The notes: generated from the sequence alone by a model not told the origin. A stretch of 64,000 nt of DNA from Chryseobacterium antibioticum (GCF_012927325.1 NZ_JABBGI010000001.1:62001-126000), one strand, 5' to 3'; positions 45,372-55,866 are shown, counted from the first letter of the stretch. Program-made: numbers and translations.

Positions 45372-46868
45372 ATGATGAGAACACTATTACATTTCTTTCT
45401 GGTACTGATTACCATGACCACTTTTTTTTCGTGCGATAATTCTGATGATGCAATGATGACCCCGGATACCAATGTTACCGGTCCCGATCTTATGGCTTAC
45501 GGCCTGACAGGAATGAACGAACTCGTTTCTTTTAATGCCAATAACCCTAAAACATTTGCTGCTAAAACAGCAGTGACAGGAATTCCGGCAGGTGAAAAAT
45601 TAATGAGTATCGACTTCAGACCTGCTACAGGAGAATTATATGCTTTGTCGAATGCAAGCAAATTATATATTATCAATACATCTTCTGCATCTGCCAGGAT
45701 CGTGAGCTCTACAGCTTTTACTCCAGCGATTTCCGGAAGTATCGCTTCTATTGATTTTAATCCGACGGTTGACAGAATCCGCCTGGTCAGCAATTCAGGG
45801 CAAAATTTACGTCTTCATCCTGAAACAGGAGCTGTAGCGGCTACCGACACCAATACTTCAGGTACAGGCATTACCGGAGTGGCTTATACCAACAGTAAAG
45901 CAGGAGCTTCGTCTACTGTTTTATATGATATTGATCCTGTTGCCGGAAAATTATTTAAGCAAGATCCTCCGAATAACGGGACTTTGGTAGAAGTGGGAAA
46001 TCTTGGAGCAACCTTCTCCGGACAGGCTGCTTTTGATATTAAATATGATAACAGTACAGCATTAGTTGCTTTAAGTGACAAACTTCACATTTTGGATCTG
46101 AATAGCGGTAAAACTACTTTTATAGGAACACTTCAACAGGCTATAATTGACATCGCAATTCCTACTGAAGCTGTAGCTTATGCTATTGACAGTTCAAATA
46201 ACCTTCAGATATTTAATCCGAACAACCCGATGCCCGTTTCTAAAACAGTGACAGGATTACAGACCGGAGAAAATATTTTGGGAATAGACTTCCGTCCGTT
46301 AAATGGACAATTGTATGCTTTGGGCAGTTCTAGCAGAATGTATACCATCAATTTAGGAACAGGTGCGGCTACGGCAGTAGGAAGCTCACCTTTCGCTACT
46401 TTACTTACAGGAACTGATTTTGGATTTGATTTTAATCCGATGGTTGACAAAATAAGGGTAGTGAGCAACTCCGGACAAAATCTTCGTCTGGATCCTGTAA
46501 CCGGAGGGATCACTGCCGCAGATACCACAATCACTCCGGTTACGGCTATGATCATTGCAGCGGCTTATACTAATAATTTTACCGGAACTACGGCCACTAC
46601 TCTATTCGTCATTGATCATAATACGGATAAACTCTATCAGCAAACTCCACCCAACAACGGAACTTTAGTGGAAACGGGTTCTTTGGGAATCAATATGACG
46701 AATGCTAATGGTTTTGATATCGGAAGCGCAAGTCAAAAGGCTTATTTAATGGCTACGGTAGGGACCTCAACAAAACTTTATACTGTAAATACGACATCGG
46801 GAGCCGCAACAGCAGTTTCTGACTATCCTAATGCTGTAAAAGCTTTTGCAATAGGCTTAGGATTTTAA
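45372..46868 (+). CDS. DUF4394 lipoprotein with internal duplication
   Basis: 498 residues. Lipoprotein signal with Cys after TFFS (MMRTLLHFFLVLITMTTFFSC). Two DUF4394 units, about 45-265 and 265-490, repeat LMSIDFRPATGELYAL / ILGIDFRPLNGQLYALG, DFNPTVDRIRLVSNSGQNLR / DFNPMVDKIRVVSNSGQNLR and KLFKQDPPNNGTLVEVG / KLYQQTPPNNGTLVETG. Probably a beta-propeller-like surface protein. Function unknown. It is the only plus-strand gene between the tRNA array and tuf. Confidence 0.85.
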   Translation: MMRTLLHFFLVLITMTTFFSCDNSDDAMMTPDTNVTGPDLMAYGLTGMNELVSFNANNPKTFAAKTAVTGIPAGEKLMSIDFRPATGELYALSNASKLYIINTSSASARIVSSTAFTPAISGSIASIDFNPTVDRIRLVSNSGQNLRLHPETGAVAATDTNTSGTGITGVAYTNSKAGASSTVLYDIDPVAGKLFKQDPPNNGTLVEVGNLGATFSGQAAFDIKYDNSTALVALSDKLHILDLNSGKTTFIGTLQQAIIDIAIPTEAVAYAIDSSNNLQIFNPNNPMPVSKTVTGLQTGENILGIDFRPLNGQLYALGSSSRMYTINLGTGAATAVGSSPFATLLTGTDFGFDFNPMVDKIRVVSNSGQNLRLDPVTGGITAADTTITPVTAMIIAAAYTNNFTGTTATTLFVIDHNTDKLYQQTPPNNGTLVETGSLGINMTNANGFDIGSASQKAYLMATVGTSTKLYTVNTTSGAATAVSDYPNAVKAFAIGLGF

Positions 46869-46898
46869 AAGGCTTATAAAAATTATTTCGATACGAAG

Positions 46899-46927
46899 AA
46901 GCGCGGAAAACTATGTTTTCCGCGCTT
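46899..46927. terminator. Perfect 13-bp hairpin between convergent genes
   Basis: AAGCGCGGAAAAC (46899-46911), loop TAT, exact complement (46915-46927). Serves the DUF4394 gene and/or the efflux permease. No strong T-run. It has the same 13+3+13 layout as the hairpin at 12878-12906. Confidence 0.6.
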
Positions 46928-46955
46928 CGCTTAATATAAATAGATAGAAGAAATA

Positions 46956-49900
46956 TTAAATCTGCTGGGACTTCTTCGTCCTGTTGAAGATCCAGAATAT
47001 AATCGGGAAGATCAACAAGGTTAATACAGTTGCCGTAATTAACCCTCCGATAATCACAATGGCCAAAGGTTTCTGGGATTCTGAACCAATCCCGGTGGAC
47101 AGGGCTGCAGGCATTAACCCTATTGAAGCCATGAGCGCGGTCATAATAACAGGACGTGTTCTGGATTTCACTCCATTGAGTATGGCAGTATCTAAACTCA
47201 ATCCGTCCTTAACATTCTGATGAAACTCCGTGATCAGGATCACTCCGTTCTGAATACAGATCCCGAGCAAAGCGATCATTCCGACTCCGGCAGATATTCC
47301 AAAGTTCATTCTGGTGATATGCAGGGCAATTATTCCCCCAATCAATGCAAATGGCACATTAGCCAGTACCAGCAATGAGTCTTTCATGTTTCCAAAAAGG
47401 ATGAACAATAAGAAGAAGATCCCCAAAATACTGATCGGAACCACCTGCGCCAATCGGTGTGAAGCTCTCTGCTGGTTTTCAAACTGCCCCGTCCAACCGA
47501 TGGAATACCCATCCGGAAGATCAACATTGGCTACCTTTTTCTGCGCATCGGCAATAGTGCTTCCTAAATCCCGGTCGCGGATCGAGAATTTCACCCCGAT
47601 ATATCTTTTAATATCATCTCTGTAAATAAATGCGGCTCCGTTATCTTTTACAATGGTACTGATCTCTTTTAGCGGGATCTTTGCACCATCCTGTGTAGGA
47701 ACCATTAGTGAAGCAATATCATTTTCATCTTTTCTGTATTCCTGGGAATAGCGGAGACGGATCGGAAATTTTCTTTCGCCATCAAACATTTCTGAAGCTG
47801 TTTTTCCTCCAAAAGCCATTTCCAGTACGGATTGTGCATCATTCGGCATTACTCCGTACGCAGCCATTTTATCTCTGTCCAGCACAACACTTACTTCCGG
47901 CTGTCCGATATTTTTAATGATTCCGGGATCTTTTACCCCGTCTACATCTTTGATCTGTTTTAAAACTTCATCAGCTAATTTGTCTAAGGTTTCCAGATTG
48001 TCACCATAGATCTTGATCCCGTTCTCTGCTTTGAAACCGGCTACGGCTTCTGCCACATTATCGGAAATCGGTTGGGAATAATTAAAGGTAATTCCTTGGT
48101 AACTTCTGAGTTTTTTATCAATTTCTTCAATAAGTTCTTCATAACTGATCTTGCGTTTCCATTCATCTTTAGGTTTAAGGTTGACGGCAAACTGTACAAA
48201 TCCAAATCCGTTCGGGTCTGTTCCGTCATTACTTCGTCCCGTTTGAGCAAGAACATCGGTCACTTCAGGAAAGCTCATAATGTCTTTCTTTAAAAGGTCG
48301 GCCGTTTTTAAGGATTCCTTTAATGATGAACTCATTGGCATTTCTGCTGTGATCCAAAGCGAACCTTCATTCAGCTGCGGAAGGAATTCTGTTCCTAAGA
48401 ATTTCCCGGAGAACAATGCTACCACCATGAAGGATACCGCAACGATTAAACTCATTTTTTTATGTTTAAAAGTATAGTTGAATCCTTTCAGTACCATTCT
48501 GTCCCAGAAATTCACAAACGGGTTGTTTTTTTCTTTTACGTTCTTGTTTAATAAAATGTGGGAAAGAACCGGAACTAAGGTCAATGTGAATATCAATGCT
48601 CCTATTAAGGCAAAGCCTAAGGTAAATGCTAACGGTGAGAACATCTTCCCTTCTACTTTCTGGAAAGAAAAAATAGGTATCAGTGAGGTGATGATAATTA
48701 GTTTTGAAAAGAAGATGGCCTTTCCTAAGCCTGTTCCCGTCTGTTTGATCCAGCCTCCTTTTGAGAGTTTATTAAATTTTTCTGTTCCGTATTTAAGGGC
48801 TTTGTGGTCGAGCATCACAAAGAGCCCTTCCACCATGACGACGGCTCCGTCAATAATGATCCCGAAATCTACGGCTCCCAATGAAAGAAGGTTGGCACTC
48901 ATTCCTGCCAGTTTTAAGCATAAAAATGCAAACAAAAGTGACAGGGGAATAATAATGGAAACGATAAAAGTCGTTCTCCAGTCCGCCATAAAGATTAAAA
49001 CGATCACTGTAACCAGGATGATTCCCTCGATCAGGTTGTGCATCACCGTGTGTGTTGTAAAATCCATTAAGTTGTCACGGTCATAAAACGTTACCATTTT
49101 GACATCTTTCGGAAGGACCTTTTCATTAAGTTCTTTGATTTTGGCTTTTACTCCGACGAGAACTTCACGCGGGTTCTCTCCTTTTCTCATCACCACGATT
49201 CCTTCAACCGTATCTTCATGTTTGTTAAGACCTGCCTGTCCTACTCTCGGCATAGAACTTTCATGGACATCTGCTACATATCGTACCAGCACCGGGTTTC
49301 CACTGTCATTCTGAATGGTGATATTTCCGATGTCTGCCACAGATTTTACCAGACCTATTCCTCTTACGACATAAGCCTGCCCGTTTTTCTCGATCACATC
49401 ACCTCCTACATTTAAATTACTTTTGGTAACGGCATCGTACACCTGAAGCGGGGTCAGGTTATATTTATCCAAAGCTCTCGGATCGATACTTAATTCGAAA
49501 ACTTTATCCTGGCCTCCGAAAACATTGATGTCTGCTACACCAGGAACTCCTCTCAGCGCACGGTCGATCACCCAGTTTTGTAAGGTTAAGAGTTCTCTGG
49601 AATCTTTTGTTTTACTTTCCAGGGTATATCTGAAAATTTCCCCGGTAGGCCCGTAGGGTGGCTGAACTTCCGGATCCACCTCATCAGGAAGGCTTACGGT
49701 TCTTAATTGGTTATTGACCTGATTTCTGGCGAAAGTATCATCCACCCCGTCGTCGAAAAGAATTTTAACGATAGAAAGACCGAACATCGTGGTACTTCTG
49801 ACACTTGTTTTCTTTTGGACCGGGCTCATGGCCAATTCGATGGGCGTAGTGACAAAACGTTCCACTTCTTCTGCACTTCGTCCATTCCATTGGGTTATAA

Positions 49901-50054
49901 TGACGATCTGGGTATTGGTAACATCAGGGAAGGCTTCAATGGGCATATTCTTGAAGCTTATAAAACCCGCAATGGCCAAAATAGCGACCCAGATAAAGGT
50001 AAATGCTTTGTTTTTTAACGAGAAAGCAATTATATTTTTAATGAATTTATTCAT
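46956..50054 (-). CDS. Heavy-metal efflux RND permease (CzcA-like)
   Basis: 1032 residues with 12 membrane helices in the usual RND layout. The TM4 motif reads GAVDFGIIIDGAVVMVE, with the Asp/Asp/Glu proton-relay set that marks divalent-cation (Zn/Co/Ni/Cd) HME transporters rather than Cu/Ag ones. GWTGQFENQQRAS and IGSESQKPLAIVIIGGL are also family-typical. It pumps metal ions from periplasm or cytoplasm to the outside with the adaptor and outer-membrane partners encoded upstream. Confidence 0.94.
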   Translation of the reverse strand: MNKFIKNIIAFSLKNKAFTFIWVAILAIAGFISFKNMPIEAFPDVTNTQIVIITQWNGRSAEEVERFVTTPIELAMSPVQKKTSVRSTTMFGLSIVKILFDDGVDDTFARNQVNNQLRTVSLPDEVDPEVQPPYGPTGEIFRYTLESKTKDSRELLTLQNWVIDRALRGVPGVADINVFGGQDKVFELSIDPRALDKYNLTPLQVYDAVTKSNLNVGGDVIEKNGQAYVVRGIGLVKSVADIGNITIQNDSGNPVLVRYVADVHESSMPRVGQAGLNKHEDTVEGIVVMRKGENPREVLVGVKAKIKELNEKVLPKDVKMVTFYDRDNLMDFTTHTVMHNLIEGIILVTVIVLIFMADWRTTFIVSIIIPLSLLFAFLCLKLAGMSANLLSLGAVDFGIIIDGAVVMVEGLFVMLDHKALKYGTEKFNKLSKGGWIKQTGTGLGKAIFFSKLIIITSLIPIFSFQKVEGKMFSPLAFTLGFALIGALIFTLTLVPVLSHILLNKNVKEKNNPFVNFWDRMVLKGFNYTFKHKKMSLIVAVSFMVVALFSGKFLGTEFLPQLNEGSLWITAEMPMSSSLKESLKTADLLKKDIMSFPEVTDVLAQTGRSNDGTDPNGFGFVQFAVNLKPKDEWKRKISYEELIEEIDKKLRSYQGITFNYSQPISDNVAEAVAGFKAENGIKIYGDNLETLDKLADEVLKQIKDVDGVKDPGIIKNIGQPEVSVVLDRDKMAAYGVMPNDAQSVLEMAFGGKTASEMFDGERKFPIRLRYSQEYRKDENDIASLMVPTQDGAKIPLKEISTIVKDNGAAFIYRDDIKRYIGVKFSIRDRDLGSTIADAQKKVANVDLPDGYSIGWTGQFENQQRASHRLAQVVPISILGIFFLLFILFGNMKDSLLVLANVPFALIGGIIALHITRMNFGISAGVGMIALLGICIQNGVILITEFHQNVKDGLSLDTAILNGVKSRTRPVIMTALMASIGLMPAALSTGIGSESQKPLAIVIIGGLITATVLTLLIFPIIFWIFNRTKKSQQI

Positions 50055-50297
50055 GATAGATTAAATTGATGACCTAAAAAAGCCGTTGAAAAATTTTGAT
50101 TCTTCCAGTTTTTTGAATATGTTTTTGAACTATTAAGGAAATTGAAGAGGTGAAGAATAGTTAAGCAGTTCGCAAACGAATTGGAGTAAACAGAACTCTT
50201 AAGAATATCTTCAGATGTCTTTCTTAATTCACCCTAACTTCTTAGTTGAACATGATCAATAATTCTTAATGTTTCAAATTACATTCAAAATAAAAAT

Positions 50298-51383
50298 TTA
50301 ACTGTTCAGGGAGCGGTAGATCAGCAGCTGATTGTTGGTGATCACCTCTTCTCCTTCAGACAGACCTCCGGCTATGTAGGTGATGTCTCCTACCTGTTTT
50401 AATATCTTTATTTCTTTAACTTTTATATCGGTTCTGGATTTGAAAACCACGACAAAACTTCTGTTGTCATCAAAAATCACCGCTTTTGACGGGATGGTAA
50501 GTGCTGCAATGTTTTCAGAACTTGAAACTTTAATCGTTGCTTTACTTTCCGGAATCAAAAGACCGTTGGCATTATCCAGCACGACTCTTGCCTGCATGGA
50601 ATTGGTTTCCGGATCGATGATCTTGAATATTTTATCTATCCTTCCGTCAAAAATTTTATCCGGATAAGACAGCGTTGACACCTGTGCTTTCATTCCCAGG
50701 CTTATTTTTTCAATATCAGATTCATTGACGTTCATGATGGCCCAAACGTTTGTTGTATTGGCAACATCAAAAATATTTTCGCTTCTGTCGCTTCTCAGCT
50801 GCATGTCTTTATTAATATTTTTCTGAACGATGTATCCGCTGATGGGGGCCACAACACTGTAGATATTTCCTTTTTTTACATTATACACCGTACTTACAGC
50901 TGTGGCTCTCTGCATCTGGTCCTGAGCTTTCTGCAGTACGCTTTTGGCTTCAAGCACTTCTCTTTCTGTATTCAGCTTGCCTTCGTACATTTCTTTGGCG
51001 ACACGCAGGTTATTCTGGGCCACCACCATATCGGTCTTTGCATCGCTTACATCTTTTTGCACTTCAGCCAGCTCGGTGCTCCTGATGGTAGCCAGCACCT
51101 GTCCTTTTCTCACGTAATCTCCAAGCTCTACATTTACGCTTAAAACATTTCCACCTACTAAAGGATATACATCGATATAGCTGTTTTTATCAGCAGATAT
51201 TTTACCATAAAAACTATACTGATCTTCTATATTTTTTTTCTCCGCTTTGGCTAAAGAGATCGAGCTCAGCATGGTGTTGCTCAGTTCAAAACCTTTTTTG
51301 GCCTGTGGGGCTTTTTCTTCTTCTTTTTTTGCACATGATAACAAAGAAAGGGCTATCAGTACAGGGATTATATATTTTTTCAT
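50298..51383 (-). CDS. RND efflux periplasmic adaptor (CzcB-like) lipoprotein
   Basis: 361 residues. Lipobox at the end of IPVLIALSLLSC. The split lipoyl-like halves show as VYPLVGGNVLSVNVELGDYV and VVAPISGYIVQKNI, with a coiled-coil hairpin between. It bridges the permease and the outer-membrane channel. 3 nt after the TolC-like gene. A 243-nt gap with no gene or promoter precedes the permease. Confidence 0.92.
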   Translation of the reverse strand: MKKYIIPVLIALSLLSCAKKEEEKAPQAKKGFELSNTMLSSISLAKAEKKNIEDQYSFYGKISADKNSYIDVYPLVGGNVLSVNVELGDYVRKGQVLATIRSTELAEVQKDVSDAKTDMVVAQNNLRVAKEMYEGKLNTEREVLEAKSVLQKAQDQMQRATAVSTVYNVKKGNIYSVVAPISGYIVQKNINKDMQLRSDRSENIFDVANTTNVWAIMNVNESDIEKISLGMKAQVSTLSYPDKIFDGRIDKIFKIIDPETNSMQARVVLDNANGLLIPESKATIKVSSSENIAALTIPSKAVIFDDNRSFVVVFKSRTDIKVKEIKILKQVGDITYIAGGLSEGEEVITNNQLLIYRSLNS

Positions 51384-51386
51384 TGC

Positions 51387-52628
51387 TTAATAGAAGATTT
51401 TCGTTTGTATGAGTTGATTAAGTTGTTCTACAGACTGCATGATTTCATTCTTCATATCATAAATCTGGAGCGCAGTTTGTCTGTAGCTGTCCATGAAATC
51501 TGTAAATTCTATGAGGTTGACGTTTCCTTTTCTGAAATTTTTCAGCATTCCGTCATACACCAGTTCCATATTACTAAGGTCTGTGGTTTTAATTTCTGCC
51601 AGCTGATCGTATTGGCTTTTCCAGGTTTTATAAGCCGACTGAACTTTAGTTTCAAGATTCAGTTTCTGATAATCTGCATTTTTCCGGTTTTGCTGGATGG
51701 CATAACTGGCCTTTTCCACATTTCCCTGATTGGATTTCCATAATGGCAGTGGAATTCCAACCATAAGATTAACTTCATTTTTAAAGGTTCCTCCGTTCTG
51801 ATCCCATCCGGCTCCTACATTCAGATCCGGTACATTGAGCGATTTCTGCCACTGTGCATACAGTTTACTGTTGTCAATTAATTTTAGAAAATACTGATAG
51901 TCAGCATTATTTTCCAGTGCTTTTTTCTTTAATTCATCTTCGTCTCCGAAGGGCTGTGCGATCAGGATTTCTTTTGCTTCAGCATCAGAAAGCTGTGGTT
52001 CTATATCGTCTGAAATTCCTGTAAGTACTTTTAAATTCTGCTCAAATTCAAGAATATTCTTATTGATACCAAGTTTGTCATTGTTAAGCTGGATCACTAA
52101 ACTCTGCAGTCTTACTTCGTCTTTAAGGGAAACATTACCTTTTGCAGATTGAGCACGGTAAGCACTGAGGAGATCATTCATATATCCAAGCTGCTTGTTG
52201 GTATTGTCGAGTTTTAGTTTTTCGTAATACAGGTTGAAGTAGCCAGCATGGAGCTGGGTTCTCAGATCTACCAGAAGCTGTGAAAACTGAAGCTGGGTCA
52301 GTTCCTTGTTTGATTTCGCGAAAGCAATTTCATTTTTCTTTTTTCCGCCCATATAGATGAGCTGAGTGATCTCTGCTCCTTTAGCACGTCCTATATCAAA
52401 GACTTTTTTACCTTCGGGATTATAGGCATTGATCTGCCCACTCAGTTGGGGAAGTTCCCAAATCTTAGCCTGCAGAATATCTGCATCAGCCATATTGATG
52501 TTGTATTGTTCTGCGAGAAGCTGAAGATTGTTTTTCTGAAAAGCCTCTTCACAGTCCAAAAGTGACATCTGCTGCTGCCCTGCCATGAATGAGGAAACGG
52601 CAATAAACAGCCCTGCAATTTTGTTCAT
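51387..52628 (-). CDS. TolC-family outer-membrane channel (CzcC-like)
   Basis: 413 residues with a signal peptide (MNKIAGLFIAVSSFMAG). Two repeats of the long helical TolC-type element are visible: QLAEQYNINMADADILQAKI... and VGIPLPLWKSNQGNVEKASYAI. It forms the outer-membrane exit duct. First gene of the efflux operon. Confidence 0.92.
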   Translation of the reverse strand: MNKIAGLFIAVSSFMAGQQQMSLLDCEEAFQKNNLQLLAEQYNINMADADILQAKIWELPQLSGQINAYNPEGKKVFDIGRAKGAEITQLIYMGGKKKNEIAFAKSNKELTQLQFSQLLVDLRTQLHAGYFNLYYEKLKLDNTNKQLGYMNDLLSAYRAQSAKGNVSLKDEVRLQSLVIQLNNDKLGINKNILEFEQNLKVLTGISDDIEPQLSDAEAKEILIAQPFGDEDELKKKALENNADYQYFLKLIDNSKLYAQWQKSLNVPDLNVGAGWDQNGGTFKNEVNLMVGIPLPLWKSNQGNVEKASYAIQQNRKNADYQKLNLETKVQSAYKTWKSQYDQLAEIKTTDLSNMELVYDGMLKNFRKGNVNLIEFTDFMDSYRQTALQIYDMKNEIMQSVEQLNQLIQTKIFY

Positions 52629-52646
52629 TCTATCTTTTTTTATGGT

Positions 52647-52692
52647 ACAAAATTGCCCTTATGCGATTAAAATGGCCTTAAAGGAGCCTTAA
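52647..52692 (-). promoter_or_regulatory. Efflux-operon operator with 11-bp direct repeats
   Basis: On the minus strand TTAAGGC occurs twice (52686-52692 and 52675-52681), start to start exactly 11 bp, the layout of OmpR/PhoB-type operators. The near -7 box CAATTTTG (52647-52654) has no -33 partner. The repeats centre about 42 bp upstream of the predicted start near 52641, an activator position. A third, weaker copy (CCCTTA on plus, 52656-52661) lies near the box. Confidence 0.55.
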
Positions 52693-52878
52693 AAAAAAAT
52701 TAAATTTGATTTAGAACTACGATAAATACTACATTTATTGAAATATTTATTTAAAATGAATGGAGAAAACTGTCGTAAGAATAGACCGGGAATTTCTAAA
52801 TGGGAAAAACTTTAATACGGAGCAATCCGTTTGGCTTACGGTTGTAAGACAAAGTAAAATTCTGATGCAACGATAAAA

Positions 52879-54249
52879 TTAAAGCTGTTTATTAAATGTA
52901 ACGGCAAATTTATTGGTGTTTTCGGCCGGAGAAGTATATTTGATTTCTGCACCGTGGTATTCCAGAATCCTTTTGACAATCCGAAGACCAAGACCCGAAC
53001 CGGAAATATTCTGAGAATTATTCCCTCTCATAAAGGCTTCAAATAGTTTTGTCTGTTCTTCTTCAGGAATGGTATTTCCATGGGAAATCACATCAACATT
53101 GAGCTGATCATTGGTTTCGGTGATTAAAACATCTACTTCTGCATCATCCGAATATACAGCTGCATTTTTAAAGAGATTGATAAATACAATCACCAATAAA
53201 GAATGGATGCCACGTGTGGTCAGCAGTCCATTTTCCGAGGTGTCTTCAGAGATCAGAAAATCCAGTTTCAGAGAAGTGTAACTTTTTTCTACCGCTTCGA
53301 AAGCTTCAAATATCACTTCATCAATCCTTACTTCTTCATAAATACTCTGGATATTTTCTTTGTCGAATTTTGTAAGCAGCAAAAGAGAATTGGTAAGATC
53401 AGACAGCTGATAAACATCCCGCTGGATCTGTTTTAAAGAGGAAAGGGTTTCGGGAGAATGCTCTTCAAATTTGATCAGATTTTCAAGCTGAAATGCCATC
53501 CTTGTAATCGGAGTCCTGATCTCATGAGAGGCGCTCGCTGTAAAATCTTTCTGCGACTGAAAAACATCATCCAGCCTTGCAATCATCGTATTAAAGGATT
53601 TTGCCAAAACATTGATCTCATCATTAGACTCCTGAACAGGAATCTGTTTTGTAAGTTTATGGGCGGTGACTTCAGAAATTTCGGTATTAAGATCTTCCAG
53701 GGGACGCAGAAACTGTCCCATAAAATAGTAGCTGAAAAAACCGATCAAAAGGGTACTCATCACATAAGCTGTGATCAGAAGGTATTTAAGGTATTCAAGT
53801 TTTGATTTTCCGTTGGTATCAAAAGCACTGGTAAGGATATAATAATTTTCGCCATCGATATTCCGAAGCGCCGCGTAGATCTCAGGAACTGTTTTCTCTG
53901 TGTATATGATCTTCTTTTCATCCAGTTCTTTGAGAAGAGCGCTGTCCCAGGTTACATTCCTGTCCTTGATTGTACTATAAATCAACTCTTTATCACTATT
54001 GAAAATTAAGATCGTTTCATTGAGAAGGATGTTGTCTGAGTTTTCGTTAAAAAAGATAGGAGCTTCTACTTCAAAATCTTTAGACTTTGAAATGAAGTGG
54101 GAAGTAAATTCGAGACGCTGCCTGAATCTTTCTTTAAATTCATCTCTCCTAAAATCATTAAAAGACATATAGATAATGGCCATCACCATTGCAAAAAGCA
54201 GGGAGAAAGCGATGCTGATCGTTAAAGCTATCTTTCTTTTTAAAGACAT
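52879..54249 (-). CDS. Sensor histidine kinase
   Basis: 456 residues. Two membrane helices flank a periplasmic domain (about 30-150). A HAMP segment follows, then the H-box FTASASHEIRTPITRM, the N-box VIVFINLFKNAAVYSDDA and the G-box ISGSGLGLRIVKRILEYHG. Abuts the response regulator gene with no gap. It probably senses periplasmic metal for the efflux operon that lies 250 bp downstream. Confidence 0.93.
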   Translation of the reverse strand: MSLKRKIALTISIAFSLLFAMVMAIIYMSFNDFRRDEFKERFRQRLEFTSHFISKSKDFEVEAPIFFNENSDNILLNETILIFNSDKELIYSTIKDRNVTWDSALLKELDEKKIIYTEKTVPEIYAALRNIDGENYYILTSAFDTNGKSKLEYLKYLLITAYVMSTLLIGFFSYYFMGQFLRPLEDLNTEISEVTAHKLTKQIPVQESNDEINVLAKSFNTMIARLDDVFQSQKDFTASASHEIRTPITRMAFQLENLIKFEEHSPETLSSLKQIQRDVYQLSDLTNSLLLLTKFDKENIQSIYEEVRIDEVIFEAFEAVEKSYTSLKLDFLISEDTSENGLLTTRGIHSLLVIVFINLFKNAAVYSDDAEVDVLITETNDQLNVDVISHGNTIPEEEQTKLFEAFMRGNNSQNISGSGLGLRIVKRILEYHGAEIKYTSPAENTNKFAVTFNKQL

Positions 54250-54933
54250 CTACAATGTACTTAGGTAGTATCCGAAACCGGAACGGGTATGAATAAGTTT
54301 TAGTTTAAAATCTTTATCAATCTTCTTTCTCAAAAAATTGATGTAGACTTCTACAGTATTGGTATTCGTATTGAAGTTATGTTCCCATACGTGCTCAGTG
54401 ATCTGCTGTTTGGAAACCGTTCTTCCCTGTGCCTCGGCAAGATAAACCAACAACTGGAATTCTTTCAGAGTAAGGGCTATTTCATTGCCGGCTCTATAGA
54501 CTTTCTGTTCTGTTTTATTGATGATCAGGTCATCTACTCTGATGATATCCTGATCAGAGGCATCGGAAGGCGATTTTCTTCTCAACAGTGAATTCATTCT
54601 CAGTAGAAGTTCTTCAAACTGAAAAGGTTTTACCAGATAGTCATCAGCAAGTCTCGTGAATGCGTCTTTTTTATCGGAAATATCTCCGTAGGCTGAAATG
54701 ATGATAATGGGGGTGTTTTTATCGAAAGAACGGATGGTCTGACAGACATCAAGTCCATTGATCTTGGGAACATTGATATCCAGCAGATACAGGTCATACG
54801 TATTGTTCTTAATCTGACGGAGAAAGGTTTCACCATCATAGATTTTATCGCACGTAAAGCTGTTTGATTCCAAAAACCGGCAAAGTTCTGCTGACAGAAT
54901 AAGGTCATCTTCCAATAAAAGAATATTCATCAA
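54250..54933 (-). CDS. OmpR-family response regulator
   Basis: 227 residues, or 226 if the second Met is used. Receiver domain with MNILLLEDDLILSAEL, phospho-acceptor Asp in LYLLDINVPKING (about 52) and Lys in DDYLVKPFQFEE. Winged-helix domain ends in VEVYINFLRKKIDKDF and LIHTRSGFGYYLS. First gene of the RR-HK pair. Its likely operator is the TTAAGGC repeat ahead of the efflux operon. Confidence 0.94.
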   Translation of the reverse strand: MMNILLLEDDLILSAELCRFLESNSFTCDKIYDGETFLRQIKNNTYDLYLLDINVPKINGLDVCQTIRSFDKNTPIIIISAYGDISDKKDAFTRLADDYLVKPFQFEELLLRMNSLLRRKSPSDASDQDIIRVDDLIINKTEQKVYRAGNEIALTLKEFQLLVYLAEAQGRTVSKQQITEHVWEHNFNTNTNTVEVYINFLRKKIDKDFKLKLIHTRSGFGYYLSTL

Positions 54934-55039
54934 AAATTTATTTGATACGAATTTAACGAAAAATTATGAGTATTCACGTTAATTGGTGTTGCTATATCCA
55001 ATCGTTTTCTTCCGGAAGTATTAAATTAAAAGATAAGAT

Positions 55040-55852
55040 TTAACGCTGATTCAGTTCAATGGGGTTATTCTTCTTTTTCCTGTCTTCCAAAGCTTTCTTT
55101 TCGATTCCCCTGATGATCTCGTTCGGATCTCTATCCTTAAGAACAATCTTTCCGCTGTATACATCGGCTTTAAAACCTCTCGCAGGATCGTCCATTTCAA
55201 TTTTTTTTAATTTTAAATATTCCTTCTTTGAAATTCCTTGTTGCTTTTCTATAAAGAGAGAACTTTTTAAACCTGATACATTAAAATCTGTTTTGTATAG
55301 CTTTATTAATGAGAACCTGTGATGATTCCGGGTATCAGAAATTTCAAATATCATCCCAGGCAGACCGCTAAACTTATAGGGGCCGTCATTGATTGGTATT
55401 TTGGAACAGTACCAGGCTTCCCAGATTCTTCCCCTAAAACGGGTTTTTGCCTTATAAAGTGTATACCCGAAAGAGACTTTTGTTTCGTTAATTAATTCCC
55501 AGTTTAATTTGACATCATCCGGAAATGTATACATAACGGGATAGGAATACTGAGTTTCGGTAAGTTCCCCGGAACCAAGGTTTTTATTGATCTTCCAGAA
55601 AATTTTCCCATTGGTAAAATCGGTCTTCTTGTCCTGCAGATAGAGTGAATCTGTTTTCAATCTTTCATAGCTGGCAAATGTAGACTGCTTATTGTTTATC
55701 CACAAAAACATAGGCTCTTTTTCTGAATTCTCAGATAAACTGTCCGGCTTGTAGGTGTAGTCATATACAAACATTAGGTTTTGAGAATGAGCCAGAATAC
55801 TCAGAAAAAAAACAGCCACAAAAGAAATCAGTTTCGGAAGAAAGTTTTTCAT
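55040..55852 (-). CDS. GLPGLI-family exported protein
   Basis: 270 residues with a signal peptide (MKNFLPKLISFVAVFFLSILAHSQ). The family-defining motif appears as FSGLPGMIFEISDTRNHHRF, around residue 165. Function unknown. Members often sit beside peptide or exporter genes in flavobacteria. It lies 43 nt after the double-glycine peptide gene, with a hairpin between. Confidence 0.9.
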   Translation of the reverse strand: MKNFLPKLISFVAVFFLSILAHSQNLMFVYDYTYKPDSLSENSEKEPMFLWINNKQSTFASYERLKTDSLYLQDKKTDFTNGKIFWKINKNLGSGELTETQYSYPVMYTFPDDVKLNWELINETKVSFGYTLYKAKTRFRGRIWEAWYCSKIPINDGPYKFSGLPGMIFEISDTRNHHRFSLIKLYKTDFNVSGLKSSLFIEKQQGISKKEYLKLKKIEMDDPARGFKADVYSGKIVLKDRDPNEIIRGIEKKALEDRKKKNNPIELNQR

Positions 55853-55866
55853 AATATATAAAATAA

